Shown: positions 1 through 6,649 of the stretch, piece after piece
Layout of the letters: each line of letters begins with the position of its first letter
How positions within the stretch are numbered: the first letter of the stretch is position 1
Assembly: GCA_009704705.1 (NCBI GenBank)
Contig: WLDR01000059.1
Location: 1 to 8,363, forward strand
Source: Actinomycetota bacterium
GTDB taxonomy: Bacteria > Actinomycetota > Actinomycetes > Actinomycetales > Microbacteriaceae
DNA: 8,363 nt
Direction: 5' to 3'
Made by a program: the position numbers and the translations under genes
The notes under the pieces: generated by a model
Seen by the model: the letters and a program-made list of their open reading frames with translations, nothing else
What the model was told of the DNA's origin: nothing
The model's database searches: none

Positions 1-279
1 AATCACTCCGTAGTCTCCTGCAACGAGGTGCACCGTTGCCTCTGGGGTAACGAGAGTGACCTCTCCCGAAATCAGGTTGAACTGCTCTTCAAACGAGTGC
101 ACATGGGTGGGGATTACTCCCCCGGGAGCAAGTCGTGAGCGCCCAAAGTCAGTATGAGCGGCGCCATCCTCGTAGCCGACTGCGCGCCAACGCGAGTACC
201 CGGCAGACTCGGGCGCAATGCCGGTTTCGACCTGGAACTCGGCCTCGGAGGCCTTCTTGATTACGTGACGCTTGGTCAT
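1..279 (-). CDS. Cupin-domain protein, partial (C-terminus beyond left edge)
   Basis: The minus strand reads from an ATG at 279 through 93 codons with no stop to the left edge, so only the N-terminal part is visible. It begins MTKRHVIKKASEAEF. Residues 53-72 match the first cupin motif exactly: G53-x5-H59-x-H61-x3-E65-x6-G72, within APGGVIPTHVHSFEEQFNLI. H59, H61 and E65 would be metal ligands in the beta-barrel, and the visible end (VHLVAGDYGVI) is the usual turn before motif 2. A plausible ribosome binding site (CAGG, about 5 nt before the ATG) supports this start. Cupins of this kind include small isomerases, dioxygenases, ureidoglycine aminohydrolase-type bicupins and sugar-binding regulators; the fragment cannot separate these. 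No signal peptide is seen, so it is probably cytoplasmic. Its upstream region carries two strong palindromes, suggesting dedicated transcriptional control. The family is secure; the reaction is unknown. Confidence 0.8.
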   Translation of the reverse strand, partial: MTKRHVIKKASEAEFQVETGIAPESAGYSRWRAVGYEDGAAHTDFGRSRLAPGGVIPTHVHSFEEQFNLISGEVTLVTPEATVHLVAGDYGVI

Positions 280-305
280 GGGCACCTGACTTAGGGCTGT
301 GGATA

Positions 306-345
306 AGTGTTTATTCACACTGACCGTTTAGTGTGAATGAACACT
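306..345. promoter_or_regulatory. Pair of near-identical palindromes, probable operator of the cupin gene
   Basis: Two 16-bp palindromes of the form AGTGT-N6-ACACT lie at 306-321 (N6 = ttattc) and 330-345 (N6 = gaatga), separated by 8 bp, with centres 24 bp apart. They are inverted copies of one another matching at 15 of 16 positions, so the whole 40 bp is also a large dyad. The second extends by one pair to TAGTGT-N6-ACACTA. They sit 27-66 bp upstream of the cupin start codon (279), where a promoter would lie. The arrangement fits two dimers of a regulator binding side by side. The regulator family cannot be told from the site, and the half-site differs from those near the TetR gene at 3293. 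An RNA hairpin role is possible but less likely, because each arm is itself palindromic. Confidence 0.6.
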
Positions 346-386
346 ATCTAATGCCACGGCATGCCCGGTGTCAAGCGCAGTTTCGA

Positions 387-422
387 CGAGTTCTCAAAAA
401 GCCACGTCGTGCAACGAACTCG
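387..422 (-). terminator. Possible terminator downstream of the MMPL gene
   Basis: Just past the exporter's stop codon (428-430, minus strand) there is a perfect 7-bp inverted repeat, CGAGTTC at 387-393 and GAACTCG at 416-422. It encloses a small imperfect hairpin (401-412, GCAC/GTGGC with one bulge) followed on the minus strand by five T residues (396-400). The location and T-run fit transcription stop between the exporter and the cupin gene. The inner stem is weak, so this is a candidate only. Confidence 0.3.
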
Positions 423-427
423 CTCCG

Positions 428-3145
428 CTATGCGACGAGCACAACCTCCTGCTTGCGGTTGCCCCGCTCGAGGGAAGATCCCTCCACGTCCACATCCGGA
501 AGCACCCGATTGAGCCAGGCCGGCAACCACCACGCCCCCTTACCCAACAGGCGAAGGACTGCAGGAATGAGGAGAAGTCGAACGAGGAACGCATCCACGA
601 GAACGCCGAATGCGAGGCCGAATCCCATCGGTCGAATCATGGTGGACTCGGCGAAAGCGAAGCTGCCGAATACGGCGATCATGATGATTGCCGCAGCGAT
701 GACAACGGCCCGCCCGGCATGAACGCCTCTCGTGATTGCGACTCGCGCCGAGTCACCATGCACATACGCTTCACGGATCCCTGTTGCGATGAAGAGTTGA
801 TAGTCCATGGCCAGCCCGAAGAGAACTCCGATGAGGATTGTCGGCAAGAAGTTCATGATTGGCCCAGGGTTGTGCACCCCGAACACAGACCCCAACCAGC
901 CCCATTGGTACACCGCGGTCACGGCACCGAGCGCGGCCAGAACCGAGAGCAAGAACCCGGCACTCGCAACCAGAGGAACCGCAATTGACCGGAAGACGAG
1001 AATCATCAAGAGCACGCTCAGCGCGAGAACGGTTCCGAGATATAGCGGGAGAGCATCCGCCAGTTTCTTCGAAATATCAATGTTGACTGCGGCCAAACCC
1101 GTTATTCCGAGTTCGCCGCCCGTGCTGGCCTCAACCGCAACAGCTTTTGCGCGTAGGTCATTGACAACCCGCTCCGTTGATTCAGCGGCCGGCCCTTCGC
1201 TGGGAACGACGGAGAAAATGAGAGTCTGTGAGTCAGGAGACGGAGATCCGGCTACGACGGCTTCAACGTTTTCGACGGTCATGAGAGTCGAGGCGACATC
1301 CGCCTGGGTTGCGAGCACGTCATCACCCGTCAACGGCGTTTCGAAAGAAACCACGGCCGTGATCTGGCCGTTTTGGCCTGCACCAAAACCTTCAGAGGTG
1401 AGTTCGTACGCACGATACTGCGTCGATTCAACGGGTTCAGAGAATCCGTCGGACAGGCCCAGTCGCATCGACGCAAATGGGATGGCCGTAATGAGGAGAA
1501 CGCCTACCGTGATGACGAGTGCCCAGACTGGGCGCTTTGCTGCCCAAATTTCGCGGTTCGCCGTGATGGCAGCCTTCTCGGATACCTGAGGGATGGAGCC
1601 GGTTTTCACCCCATCGAGGCGCGCGCGTTCCTTGCGACTCAGAACCTTCAGCCCGGCAAACTTCATCATGGCTGGGGTGAACGTCAGGGCCGCAATGACC
1701 GAAATGGCGATGGCGATGGCTCCGATGCTGCCCATGAGTCCTAGAAACTCGATACCCGTCAGGTTGAGAGCCAAGAGGGCGATGATTACCGTCAGCCCGG
1801 CAAAGAGAACGGCGCTTCCGGATGTGCCATTGGCCAGGGCAATCGATTCCTGCACGGGCACGCCAGCCTTGAGTTGACGACGATGACGGTTGAGCACGAA
1901 CAAGGAGTAGTCGATTCCGACCGCGAGTCCGAGCATCACCGCGAGGGTTGGCGTTGTCGAGTTCATCTCAATGACCGATGAGAGCGCGAATGCTCCGAGA
2001 GCACTAATCGCAACACCCAAGAGCGCTGTGATGACGGGGAGCCCCGCAGCAATCAGGGTGCTGAGCATGATGAACAACACGACGGCGGCAATGACGAGTC
2101 CGACGATTTCTCCAGGCCCAACAATGCTGCCCAGCGACGTAGCGAGTTCCTTCGAGAATTCAACGTCTACATTCGGCAGATTCAGCCCCGACAGCGAGTC
2201 AATGACTGCTTGTTTCGTCTCGGGCGACACATCTGACAGGGGTGTCGTGAAGTACACGCCACCGAGCGCAGTTTGTGAATCGACCGAGACAGCGCGGTAC
2301 TTGTCCGCTGCGTCAAGAAGTTCTTGACCCCAACCGACCTTTTCTATCTGTCCCGGAAGATCGGCCCGGGCCGTGTCGAGTTCACGCTGAGCATCGGCGA
2401 GCGCCTGCTTGTTGTCCGCGATTTCTTCGCTCCCCGCAGCGCTCGCCCGCTGAGCGCTGGCGAGTGCCGCCGCCGATTCATCGAGCTGAGCGAGACCGGA
2501 CGTCACTTGCTGCAACTGCGCCGTGAGCTGATCAATCTGAGATTGCGGTGCGCCCGCAGATGTCGCCTGAGCGATGGCCGACTGAAGTTGCGATTTGTTT
2601 GCTTCGAGGCTCGGGCGCGACTGCGCCACTTGAGAAAGTCCGGACGCAATCTCCGCCTGGCCGTTGAGCAATTGAGTCTCGGCCTCGGCAATCTTGACCC
2701 AGCCCGCATCAATCGCGGCCTGACCGTCAACGAGTTGCTGTGGGGCAGCGTCGATTTTTTTCTGCGCGTCCGCGAGTTCTGCAATCTTGTCGTCTTTGGC
2801 TGACTGGGCAACGAAAGGGTTCACGACTCCACTGACCTGCGTCAGTTCAGCCGTCTTTGACAAAGCGGCATCGATTGCCGCACGTTCCGATTCGGTGAAG
2901 GGCGTACCGTCGGACTTGTGGAAGACAAACTGAGCGCTTCCGCGTGACGCATCGGGAAAAGATTCCTTAAGTTGATCGATGACACTCTGAGAAGGCGTTC
3001 CGTTAAGCGTCATCGATGACGACAGAGTGCCCCCGAGCCCGAAGGCGGCCGCAGCTGTCGCAACCAGTACGAGAGCCCACGCAACCACGACAAGCCAGGC
3101 GCGACGAGCAGAGAATTGACCGAGACGGTAAAGCAATGAGGCCAT
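428..3145 (-). CDS. MMPL/RND-family exporter
   Basis: A complete 905-residue membrane transporter of the MMPL branch of the RND superfamily, which exports lipids, drugs or other hydrophobic molecules using the proton gradient. The ATG at 3145 (protein begins MASLLYRLGQFSARR) is chosen because AAAGGA lies 7 nt upstream; the open frame continues a further 96 codons upstream without family-like sequence. The two-fold RND layout is clear: one membrane span at about 16-36, a first extracytoplasmic domain (about 40-345), five spans (about 346-493), a cytoplasmic linker, one span at about 539-557, a second extracytoplasmic domain (about 558-700) and five spans (about 701-866). The Asp-Tyr pairs of the proton relay are present in both halves: D412-Y413 in GIDYS and D781-Y782 in AMDYQ. 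Residues about 115-285 form a Gln/Ala-rich, coiled-coil-like insertion with an internal 21-residue repeat. The divergent TetR gene at 3293 is its likely repressor. Substrate unknown. Confidence 0.93.
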   Translation of the reverse strand: MASLLYRLGQFSARRAWLVVVAWALVLVATAAAAFGLGGTLSSSMTLNGTPSQSVIDQLKESFPDASRGSAQFVFHKSDGTPFTESERAAIDAALSKTAELTQVSGVVNPFVAQSAKDDKIAELADAQKKIDAAPQQLVDGQAAIDAGWVKIAEAETQLLNGQAEIASGLSQVAQSRPSLEANKSQLQSAIAQATSAGAPQSQIDQLTAQLQQVTSGLAQLDESAAALASAQRASAAGSEEIADNKQALADAQRELDTARADLPGQIEKVGWGQELLDAADKYRAVSVDSQTALGGVYFTTPLSDVSPETKQAVIDSLSGLNLPNVDVEFSKELATSLGSIVGPGEIVGLVIAAVVLFIMLSTLIAAGLPVITALLGVAISALGAFALSSVIEMNSTTPTLAVMLGLAVGIDYSLFVLNRHRRQLKAGVPVQESIALANGTSGSAVLFAGLTVIIALLALNLTGIEFLGLMGSIGAIAIAISVIAALTFTPAMMKFAGLKVLSRKERARLDGVKTGSIPQVSEKAAITANREIWAAKRPVWALVITVGVLLITAIPFASMRLGLSDGFSEPVESTQYRAYELTSEGFGAGQNGQITAVVSFETPLTGDDVLATQADVASTLMTVENVEAVVAGSPSPDSQTLIFSVVPSEGPAAESTERVVNDLRAKAVAVEASTGGELGITGLAAVNIDISKKLADALPLYLGTVLALSVLLMILVFRSIAVPLVASAGFLLSVLAALGAVTAVYQWGWLGSVFGVHNPGPIMNFLPTILIGVLFGLAMDYQLFIATGIREAYVHGDSARVAITRGVHAGRAVVIAAAIIMIAVFGSFAFAESTMIRPMGFGLAFGVLVDAFLVRLLLIPAVLRLLGKGAWWLPAWLNRVLPDVDVEGSSLERGNRKQEVVLVA

Positions 3146-3152
3146 GATGCAT

Positions 3153-3158
3153 TCCTTT
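3153..3158 (-). promoter_or_regulatory. Ribosome binding site setting the MMPL start
   Basis: Minus-strand AAAGGA lies 7 nt before the ATG at 3145. It favours this start over the long upstream extension of the open frame, whose translated sequence does not resemble an MMPL N-terminus. Confidence 0.7.
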
Positions 3159-3211
3159 GACAGTGATTTGCCGGGAATTGCAACATCGGAATGGCCAGCA
3201 GGGGATAAACG

Positions 3212-3274
3212 ACACTTGTAGGATAAAGGACAGGTGTTGGTTAGAACAATCTGGGCGGCGCCTTTAACACCTGT
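3212..3274. promoter_or_regulatory. Probable TetR operator cluster in the divergent promoter region
   Basis: The 147-bp gap between the divergent MMPL and TetR genes has three copies of one half-site: ACACTTGT at 3212-3219, its inverted form ACAGGTGT at 3230-3237, and ACACCTGT at 3267-3274. The first two make a 26-bp dyad with a 10-bp spacer and one mismatch. The second and third form a perfect 9-bp inverted repeat (3230-3238 and 3266-3274) with a 27-bp spacer. A weak minus-strand promoter fits inside: TTGTTC at 3244-3249 as -35 and TATCCT at 3220-3225 as -10, spaced 18 bp, so the -10 would lie between the first two half-sites. This suggests that bound TetR blocks the exporter promoter, and probably its own. 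The inverted repeats are seen directly; the regulator and the promoter elements are inferred. Confidence 0.55.
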
Positions 3275-3292
3275 TTCACAGAAAGCGACTCC

Positions 3293-3856
3293 ATGGATCC
3301 CCGCATCGCGCGAACCCAGCAAAGTCTGCAGGATGCCCTTCTTGAACTGTGCCGAACCGAAGGTTTCCCCACGCTGTCCGTCTCCATGATTGCCGACGCA
3401 GCTGGGGTGAATCGCAGCACGTTCTACCAGCACTACGCCGACAAAGAGACGCTGTTGGCGGATGCGTTAGACCGATTTGCCGAGCAAGCACAGTCGCAGC
3501 TTGAGGCCGACATCGAGTCAATGGGCGAATCCGATCCGCGCACCCTCATCAATCGGTACTTCACGCACGTACAGGAGAACTCTTCCCTGTACCAGACGGT
3601 GTTGAGCTCGGCCGGGTCTCCAGTGATTGTGGCCAGGCTGTCAGACCGAATCATCCAACTAGCGACATACGGCCTCTCCCAACCGGGCGCCACATCGGCT
3701 GGTTCCCTGCCTGTCAATGTTCGGGCTGCGAGCCTCGCCGGTTCGTTTATCGGCATTCTGCGCGAATGGATCAACATGGAACCTTTGCCCCCGGCAGAAG
3801 ACGCAACTGCGTGGGCGTGGGCCGCGATGAACGCTCCCGTTGGTTCAGTGGACTAG
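3293..3856 (+). CDS. TetR/AcrR-family transcriptional regulator
   Basis: A complete 187-residue one-component repressor of usual TetR length. The N-terminal domain (about residues 1-65) has the typical three-helix DNA-binding fold: a first helix with IARTQQSLQDALLELC, then the helix-turn-helix LSVSMIADAAGVNRSTFYQHY (about 28-48) followed by the common DKETLLADAL segment. The C-terminal part (about 70-187) is helical and variable, as expected of a ligand-binding and dimerisation domain. The start ATG lies in a weak ribosome-binding context (AGAAAG about 9 nt upstream). It is transcribed divergently from the MMPL exporter, with half-site repeats between them. That is the standard arrangement in which the regulator represses the exporter gene until a substrate or related small molecule binds. 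The ligand is unknown. A partial copy of its 3' coding sequence recurs just after the gene (3897-3917). Confidence 0.9.
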   Translation: MDPRIARTQQSLQDALLELCRTEGFPTLSVSMIADAAGVNRSTFYQHYADKETLLADALDRFAEQAQSQLEADIESMGESDPRTLINRYFTHVQENSSLYQTVLSSAGSPVIVARLSDRIIQLATYGLSQPGATSAGSLPVNVRAASLAGSFIGILREWINMEPLPPAEDATAWAWAAMNAPVGSVD

Positions 3857-3917
3857 CCCGAACACCAACCTCCGAAGTTCGGTTTTCGAAAGCGGCGCCC
3901 CCGGCAGCGCAACTGCG
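3787..3917 (+). repeat. Interrupted direct repeat at the 3' end of the TetR gene
   Basis: GCCCCCGGCAG followed by CGCAACTGCG occurs twice on the plus strand: inside the TetR gene at 3787-3797 and 3802-3811, with a 4-base aaga insert between the parts, and uninterrupted after its stop codon at 3897-3917. All 21 bases match; flanking sequence does not. It may be a remnant of a short local duplication, or of a longer ancestral 3' end. Chance similarity in GC-rich sequence is not excluded. Confidence 0.5.
3858..3886 (+). terminator. Candidate terminator of the TetR gene
   Basis: Directly after the TetR stop codon a perfect 6-bp stem, CCGAAC (3858-3863) with GTTCGG (3877-3882), is followed by TTTT (3883-3886). 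An alternative overlapping stem CCGAA/TTCGG with a one-base loop (3872-3882) also exists. Short stem and T-run make it modest, but the position between converging genes is right. Confidence 0.45.
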
Positions 3918-3919
3918 CT
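3906..3919 (-). terminator. Short GC hairpin at the end of the DUF998-like gene
   Basis: Minus-strand AGCGC-AGTT-GCGCT abuts the stop codon of the membrane-protein gene (3920-3922). It is followed by a G/C-rich stretch, not a T-run, so it would be a non-canonical terminator at best. It overlaps the second copy of the direct repeat. Confidence 0.25.
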
Positions 3920-5020
3920 CTAGAGGCCGAGCTCCTGGGCTTCCTCGAGTCGAACGTCTTGCTTCAGTGCGGCGGTTGTTCTCACGAAAAGAATCAGCCA
4001 GACGAAAACGAGTGCGATGGCCATGATTTCAAGGCCCGTCAGGTTGTAGTAACCAAAAGGCTGGAAGAGCAAGACCGCCCACAGCGTCAACCCAGCGAAA
4101 ACAAACGACGTGATCTGAAAGCCGCGTGAGAACACCTTCGTCAGAATCGGCACAAGAATAACCAACAGGCCAAAACCAATGAACAGGCCCTGCGCGCCGA
4201 TGTTGTGCAAGATCAAGAGCTTGTCTACGGGGAACAGCCCGACAAACATGAACGCGACGCCAATGACCATGATCAGAATGCGGATGACGTTGACCCGACG
4301 AGCAGGTCGCTCGATGTTGCTCAACGCGATGATTTCGTAGAGGTCACGAGTCAGATAGTCGGCCATGGTGGTGAGCACGACGCCCGACAGCGTGATGGTG
4401 ACGTTGAACGCCATCGCCGACAAGGGGTCGCCGTAACCTGAGCCCAAGAAACTGAAGTTGACCTGCCACCAGCGCGGATCTTGAGCCGTCAACATGCTGC
4501 CGAGCACACCGGTGAACAAGAAGAGCGTCAACAGAGTAGAGACAGTTTCAGTGGTTACGTTGCTCGCGATTGTGAAGAGCATGTATCCCGCAACGGCGGC
4601 CGTCACGGCAACGATGACGAAGCCCGATGATCGCTGCACGAGCATGCCCCGGAACGCAGCTTGAAACACGTAGAACAAACCGGCGGCAAGAAGGTAGGTA
4701 ACGAAGGCGCCGGTCAGGGTGAGTGCCGCGGTGTTGATCGATGCGCGAATGGGGTGTTCGCGGTGCCAGGCCCGGCGGGCGGGGTCAAGCCGTGCCGCAC
4801 GAACGTATCCAAACGCAAATGCCGGGATGCCAACGACCGTGCAGGTCCACGCCGCAAGGTATCCAACCGAGCCTTGGCCAAACAAAGCCAACTGAGAAAT
4901 CTGCAAGAAGGCGAAAGCTGAAATCATGCCAACGATTCCGGCGACCCCGCCCACGATGAGCGCAACCGATTCGTTTCGCGTATTCGTGGGCGGGCGCTGC
5001 GATGCCCTCACTGCCGTCAT
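3920..5020 (-). CDS. Multi-spanning membrane protein, DUF998-like
   Basis: A 366-residue integral membrane protein from an ATG at 5020 (MTAVRASQRPPTNTRNES). Hydrophobic segments at about 20-42, 52-72, 95-120, 133-152, 158-178, 203-220, 245-264, 273-293, 301-320 and 330-348 suggest around ten spans. The second half carries DPRWWQVNFSFLGSG (181-195) and GLFPVDKLLILHNIGAQGLF (261-280), which I associate from memory with the DUF998 family, whose function is unknown. The call rests on these motifs. The gene follows the aldehyde dehydrogenase stop codon (5031-5033) after 10 nt, so the two are very likely co-transcribed and translationally coupled. GGAG lies only 2 nt before the ATG; a GTG three codons downstream (5011) has better spacing and is a plausible alternative start. 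The open frame upstream overlaps the dehydrogenase and looks spurious. Longer than minimal DUF998 proteins, it may carry an extra N-terminal membrane module (about 1-120). Confidence 0.72.
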   Translation of the reverse strand: MTAVRASQRPPTNTRNESVALIVGGVAGIVGMISAFAFLQISQLALFGQGSVGYLAAWTCTVVGIPAFAFGYVRAARLDPARRAWHREHPIRASINTAALTLTGAFVTYLLAAGLFYVFQAAFRGMLVQRSSGFVIVAVTAAVAGYMLFTIASNVTTETVSTLLTLFLFTGVLGSMLTAQDPRWWQVNFSFLGSGYGDPLSAMAFNVTITLSGVVLTTMADYLTRDLYEIIALSNIERPARRVNVIRILIMVIGVAFMFVGLFPVDKLLILHNIGAQGLFIGFGLLVILVPILTKVFSRGFQITSFVFAGLTLWAVLLFQPFGYYNLTGLEIMAIALVFVWLILFVRTTAALKQDVRLEEAQELGL

Positions 5021-5030
5021 TTCTCCGTGC

Positions 5031-6401
5031 CTACTTGAGGATGCGAATGAGCTTGCGGTTAACAAACTCTTCAATGCCGAAGCGACCGAGCTCTCGGCCA
5101 AAGCCGGAACGCTTGATGCCACCGAACGGCAGTTCGGGGCTGTCGAGTCCCACACCGTTCACGTAGACCATGCCCGCCTCGATTTGGTCGGCCACACGCA
5201 TCACCTGTGCCTTGTCGGTCGAGAACAGATACGAACCGAGGCCGAAGGGGGTGTCATTCGCGACGGCAACCGCCTCTGCTTCGTCCTTGACCTTGTAGAC
5301 CAGAGCTACGGGCCCAAAGAACTCCTCGTGGTGCGCATCCATCTTCGGAGTGATGTCGGTCAGCACAACGCTCGAGAAGAACGTTCCGTTGCGGTCGCCG
5401 CGAGCGACAACGGTCGCACCCTGAGCGACGGCACGCGAGACCTGCTCCTCGAGACCGTCAGCGGCACCAGCGGAAGACAGCGGCCCGAGGTAGGTGTCCT
5501 CGTCCATCGGGTCACTCGGAACCGAGGCCAACAACGCGGCCGAAAACTTCGACAAGAACTCGTCGTAGTGAGTATCGAGCACAATAAAGCGCTTGCCGGC
5601 GTTGCATGCCTGACCGTTGTTGTCGTTGCGTGCAGAAACGGCGGACTCAACAGTCGCGTCCATGTCGTCAGTGCTCAGCAAGATGAATGGGTCGGATCCA
5701 CCAAGCTCGAGAACAACCTTCTTGAGGTGACGACCCGCGAGCTCCGCAACAGCGGCACCGGCTCGCTCCGATCCTGTGAGCGAGACTCCCTGCACGCGAG
5801 GGTCGGCGACGATGGTCGCAATCTGCTTGCTGTCGGCGTAAAGATTCTGATACGCGCCTGCCGGGAATCCCGCATCCACAAACATCTTTGCCATTGCGCC
5901 CGCAGACTCCGGGCACTGGGAAGCGTGCTTGAGCAAAATCGTGTTGCCGAGAACCAGGTTCGGGCCGGCGAAACGCGCGACCTGGTAGTAAGGAAAGTTC
6001 CACGGCATGATGCCGAGAAGTGCGCCAAGTGACGAGCGGCGGATGAACGCCTCGCCGTCGCCTTCGAACTCAACGATGGGCTCGTCTGCCAAGAAACGCT
6101 CTCCGTGGGTCGCATAAAACGAGTAGATGTCGGCGGTGAAGTCGACCTCGCCCAACGCCTGCGCAAGCGGCTTGCCCATCTCGCGAACGATGATTTCGGC
6201 AAGCTCGTCGCGACGCACGCGGTGAAGCTCTGCGACCTTTTCAATCAGTGCTGAACGCTCAGCGATGCTCGTGCGCTTGGACCACGTCTGGTGGGTTTCG
6301 TGCGCGAGCTCGACAGCTTGTGCGATTTGTGCATCGGTGTTCTGAGCGAACGGTGCGCTCTTGTCGCCGGTTGCGGGATTAGTAACGACATAGGTGCTCA
6401 T
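5031..6401 (-). CDS. NAD(P)-dependent succinate-semialdehyde dehydrogenase-type aldehyde dehydrogenase
   Basis: A complete 456-residue cytoplasmic aldehyde dehydrogenase, starting MSTYVVTNPATGDK. The ATG at 6401 has AAGGAG 5 nt upstream. Catalytic features are all present: PWNFP (133-137, with the oxyanion Asn135), the cofactor-binding Lys158 in LLKHASQCPES, the general base Glu232 in LELGGSDPF, the nucleophile Cys266 in NNGQACNAGKRF, EEFFGPV (359-365) and the C-terminal PFGGIKRSGFGRELG. The KHA-QCPES and GQ-C-A-KRF signatures and the length point to the succinate-semialdehyde dehydrogenase group (Sad/YneI or GabD-like), which oxidises succinic semialdehyde to succinate, the last step of 4-aminobutyrate breakdown. 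Other short aldehydes cannot be ruled out. No GABA transaminase or permease is in the window. It is first in a two-gene unit with the DUF998-like membrane protein; the small gene at 6476-6649 lies 74 nt upstream on the same strand. Confidence 0.9.
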   Translation of the reverse strand: MSTYVVTNPATGDKSAPFAQNTDAQIAQAVELAHETHQTWSKRTSIAERSALIEKVAELHRVRRDELAEIIVREMGKPLAQALGEVDFTADIYSFYATHGERFLADEPIVEFEGDGEAFIRRSSLGALLGIMPWNFPYYQVARFAGPNLVLGNTILLKHASQCPESAGAMAKMFVDAGFPAGAYQNLYADSKQIATIVADPRVQGVSLTGSERAGAAVAELAGRHLKKVVLELGGSDPFILLSTDDMDATVESAVSARNDNNGQACNAGKRFIVLDTHYDEFLSKFSAALLASVPSDPMDEDTYLGPLSSAGAADGLEEQVSRAVAQGATVVARGDRNGTFFSSVVLTDITPKMDAHHEEFFGPVALVYKVKDEAEAVAVANDTPFGLGSYLFSTDKAQVMRVADQIEAGMVYVNGVGLDSPELPFGGIKRSGFGRELGRFGIEEFVNRKLIRILK

Positions 6402-6406
6402 GGCCA

Positions 6407-6412
6407 CTCCTT
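6407..6412 (-). promoter_or_regulatory. Ribosome binding site setting the aldehyde dehydrogenase start
   Basis: Minus-strand AAGGAG with 5 nt to the ATG at 6401. It rejects the ATG 18 codons upstream (6455), whose extra residues do not belong to the family. Confidence 0.75.
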
Positions 6413-6444
6413 CGTGAAACGTTGGCGAATTCAGATTACTTTGT

Positions 6445-6476
6445 GTCGACCTCATATCCCACCCCAGCCGGTCGAC
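6445..6476 (-). repeat. Inverted repeat between the small gene and the aldehyde dehydrogenase
   Basis: GTCGACC at 6445-6451 and GGTCGAC at 6470-6476 form a perfect 7-bp inverted repeat with an 18-nt spacer, touching the stop codon of the small gene. On the transcribed strand it could be a stem-loop acting as a partial terminator or processing site, or two binding sites for a regulator of the dehydrogenase. No T-run follows, so neither role is favoured. Confidence 0.35.
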
Positions 6477-6649
6477 TAATGCTGCTTCGGTGCGTCCTCA
6501 CCCCGGAGGTCTTCGACTTGAGCCTCGAACAGTTTGGCGAGTTTGTCCATCGCGTCGTATTCCGGAGAACCAGGACCCGGGGCACCCGTTCGTTGATAAC
6601 CGGCCGGGCGTTCTGCTCCGGAGGGGTCTCCCGCTTTTTTGTCTGTCAC
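6476..6649 (-). CDS. Small hypothetical protein, 57 aa
   Basis: A short gene with a GTG start at 6649 and a TAG stop at 6476-6478. AAGGAG lies 6 nt before the GTG, an excellent ribosome binding site. The product begins MTDKKAGDPSGAERPAGYQR; it has no hydrophobic segment and no signal peptide. The first 30 or so residues are rich in Gly, Pro and charged residues and probably disordered. Residues about 31-50 (YDAMDKLAKLFEAQVEDLRG) would form an amphipathic helix, and the end is polar (EDAPKQH). No known family is recognised. It lies on the same strand as the aldehyde dehydrogenase, 74 nt upstream, and could be its operon leader gene, while its start faces the heliorhodopsin gene across a 142-bp divergent region. 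Its reality rests on the ribosome binding site and codon-like composition; conservation has not been tested. Confidence 0.68.
   Translation of the reverse strand: MTDKKAGDPSGAERPAGYQRTGAPGPGSPEYDAMDKLAKLFEAQVEDLRGEDAPKQH

Noticed and set aside
368..1589. Plus-strand open frames across the MMPL gene
   Set aside because: Antisense shadows of the exporter's C-terminal half, with no ribosome binding sites and low-complexity Arg/Ser/Thr composition.
3146..3433. 96-codon N-terminal extension of the MMPL frame
   Set aside because: It covers the divergent control region and antisense TetR sequence. A good ribosome binding site and the family's N-terminus are at 3145.
3766..4026. Plus-strand frame starting in the TetR 3' end
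   Set aside because: Out of frame with TetR, Arg-rich, and runs into the convergent gene; looks like a GC-rich artefact.
4926..6032. Long plus-strand open frame of 368 codons
   Set aside because: It lies antisense to the dehydrogenase and membrane-protein genes, its product resembles no family and is Arg/His/Val-rich in the way antisense frames are; the minus-strand genes have full motif sets.
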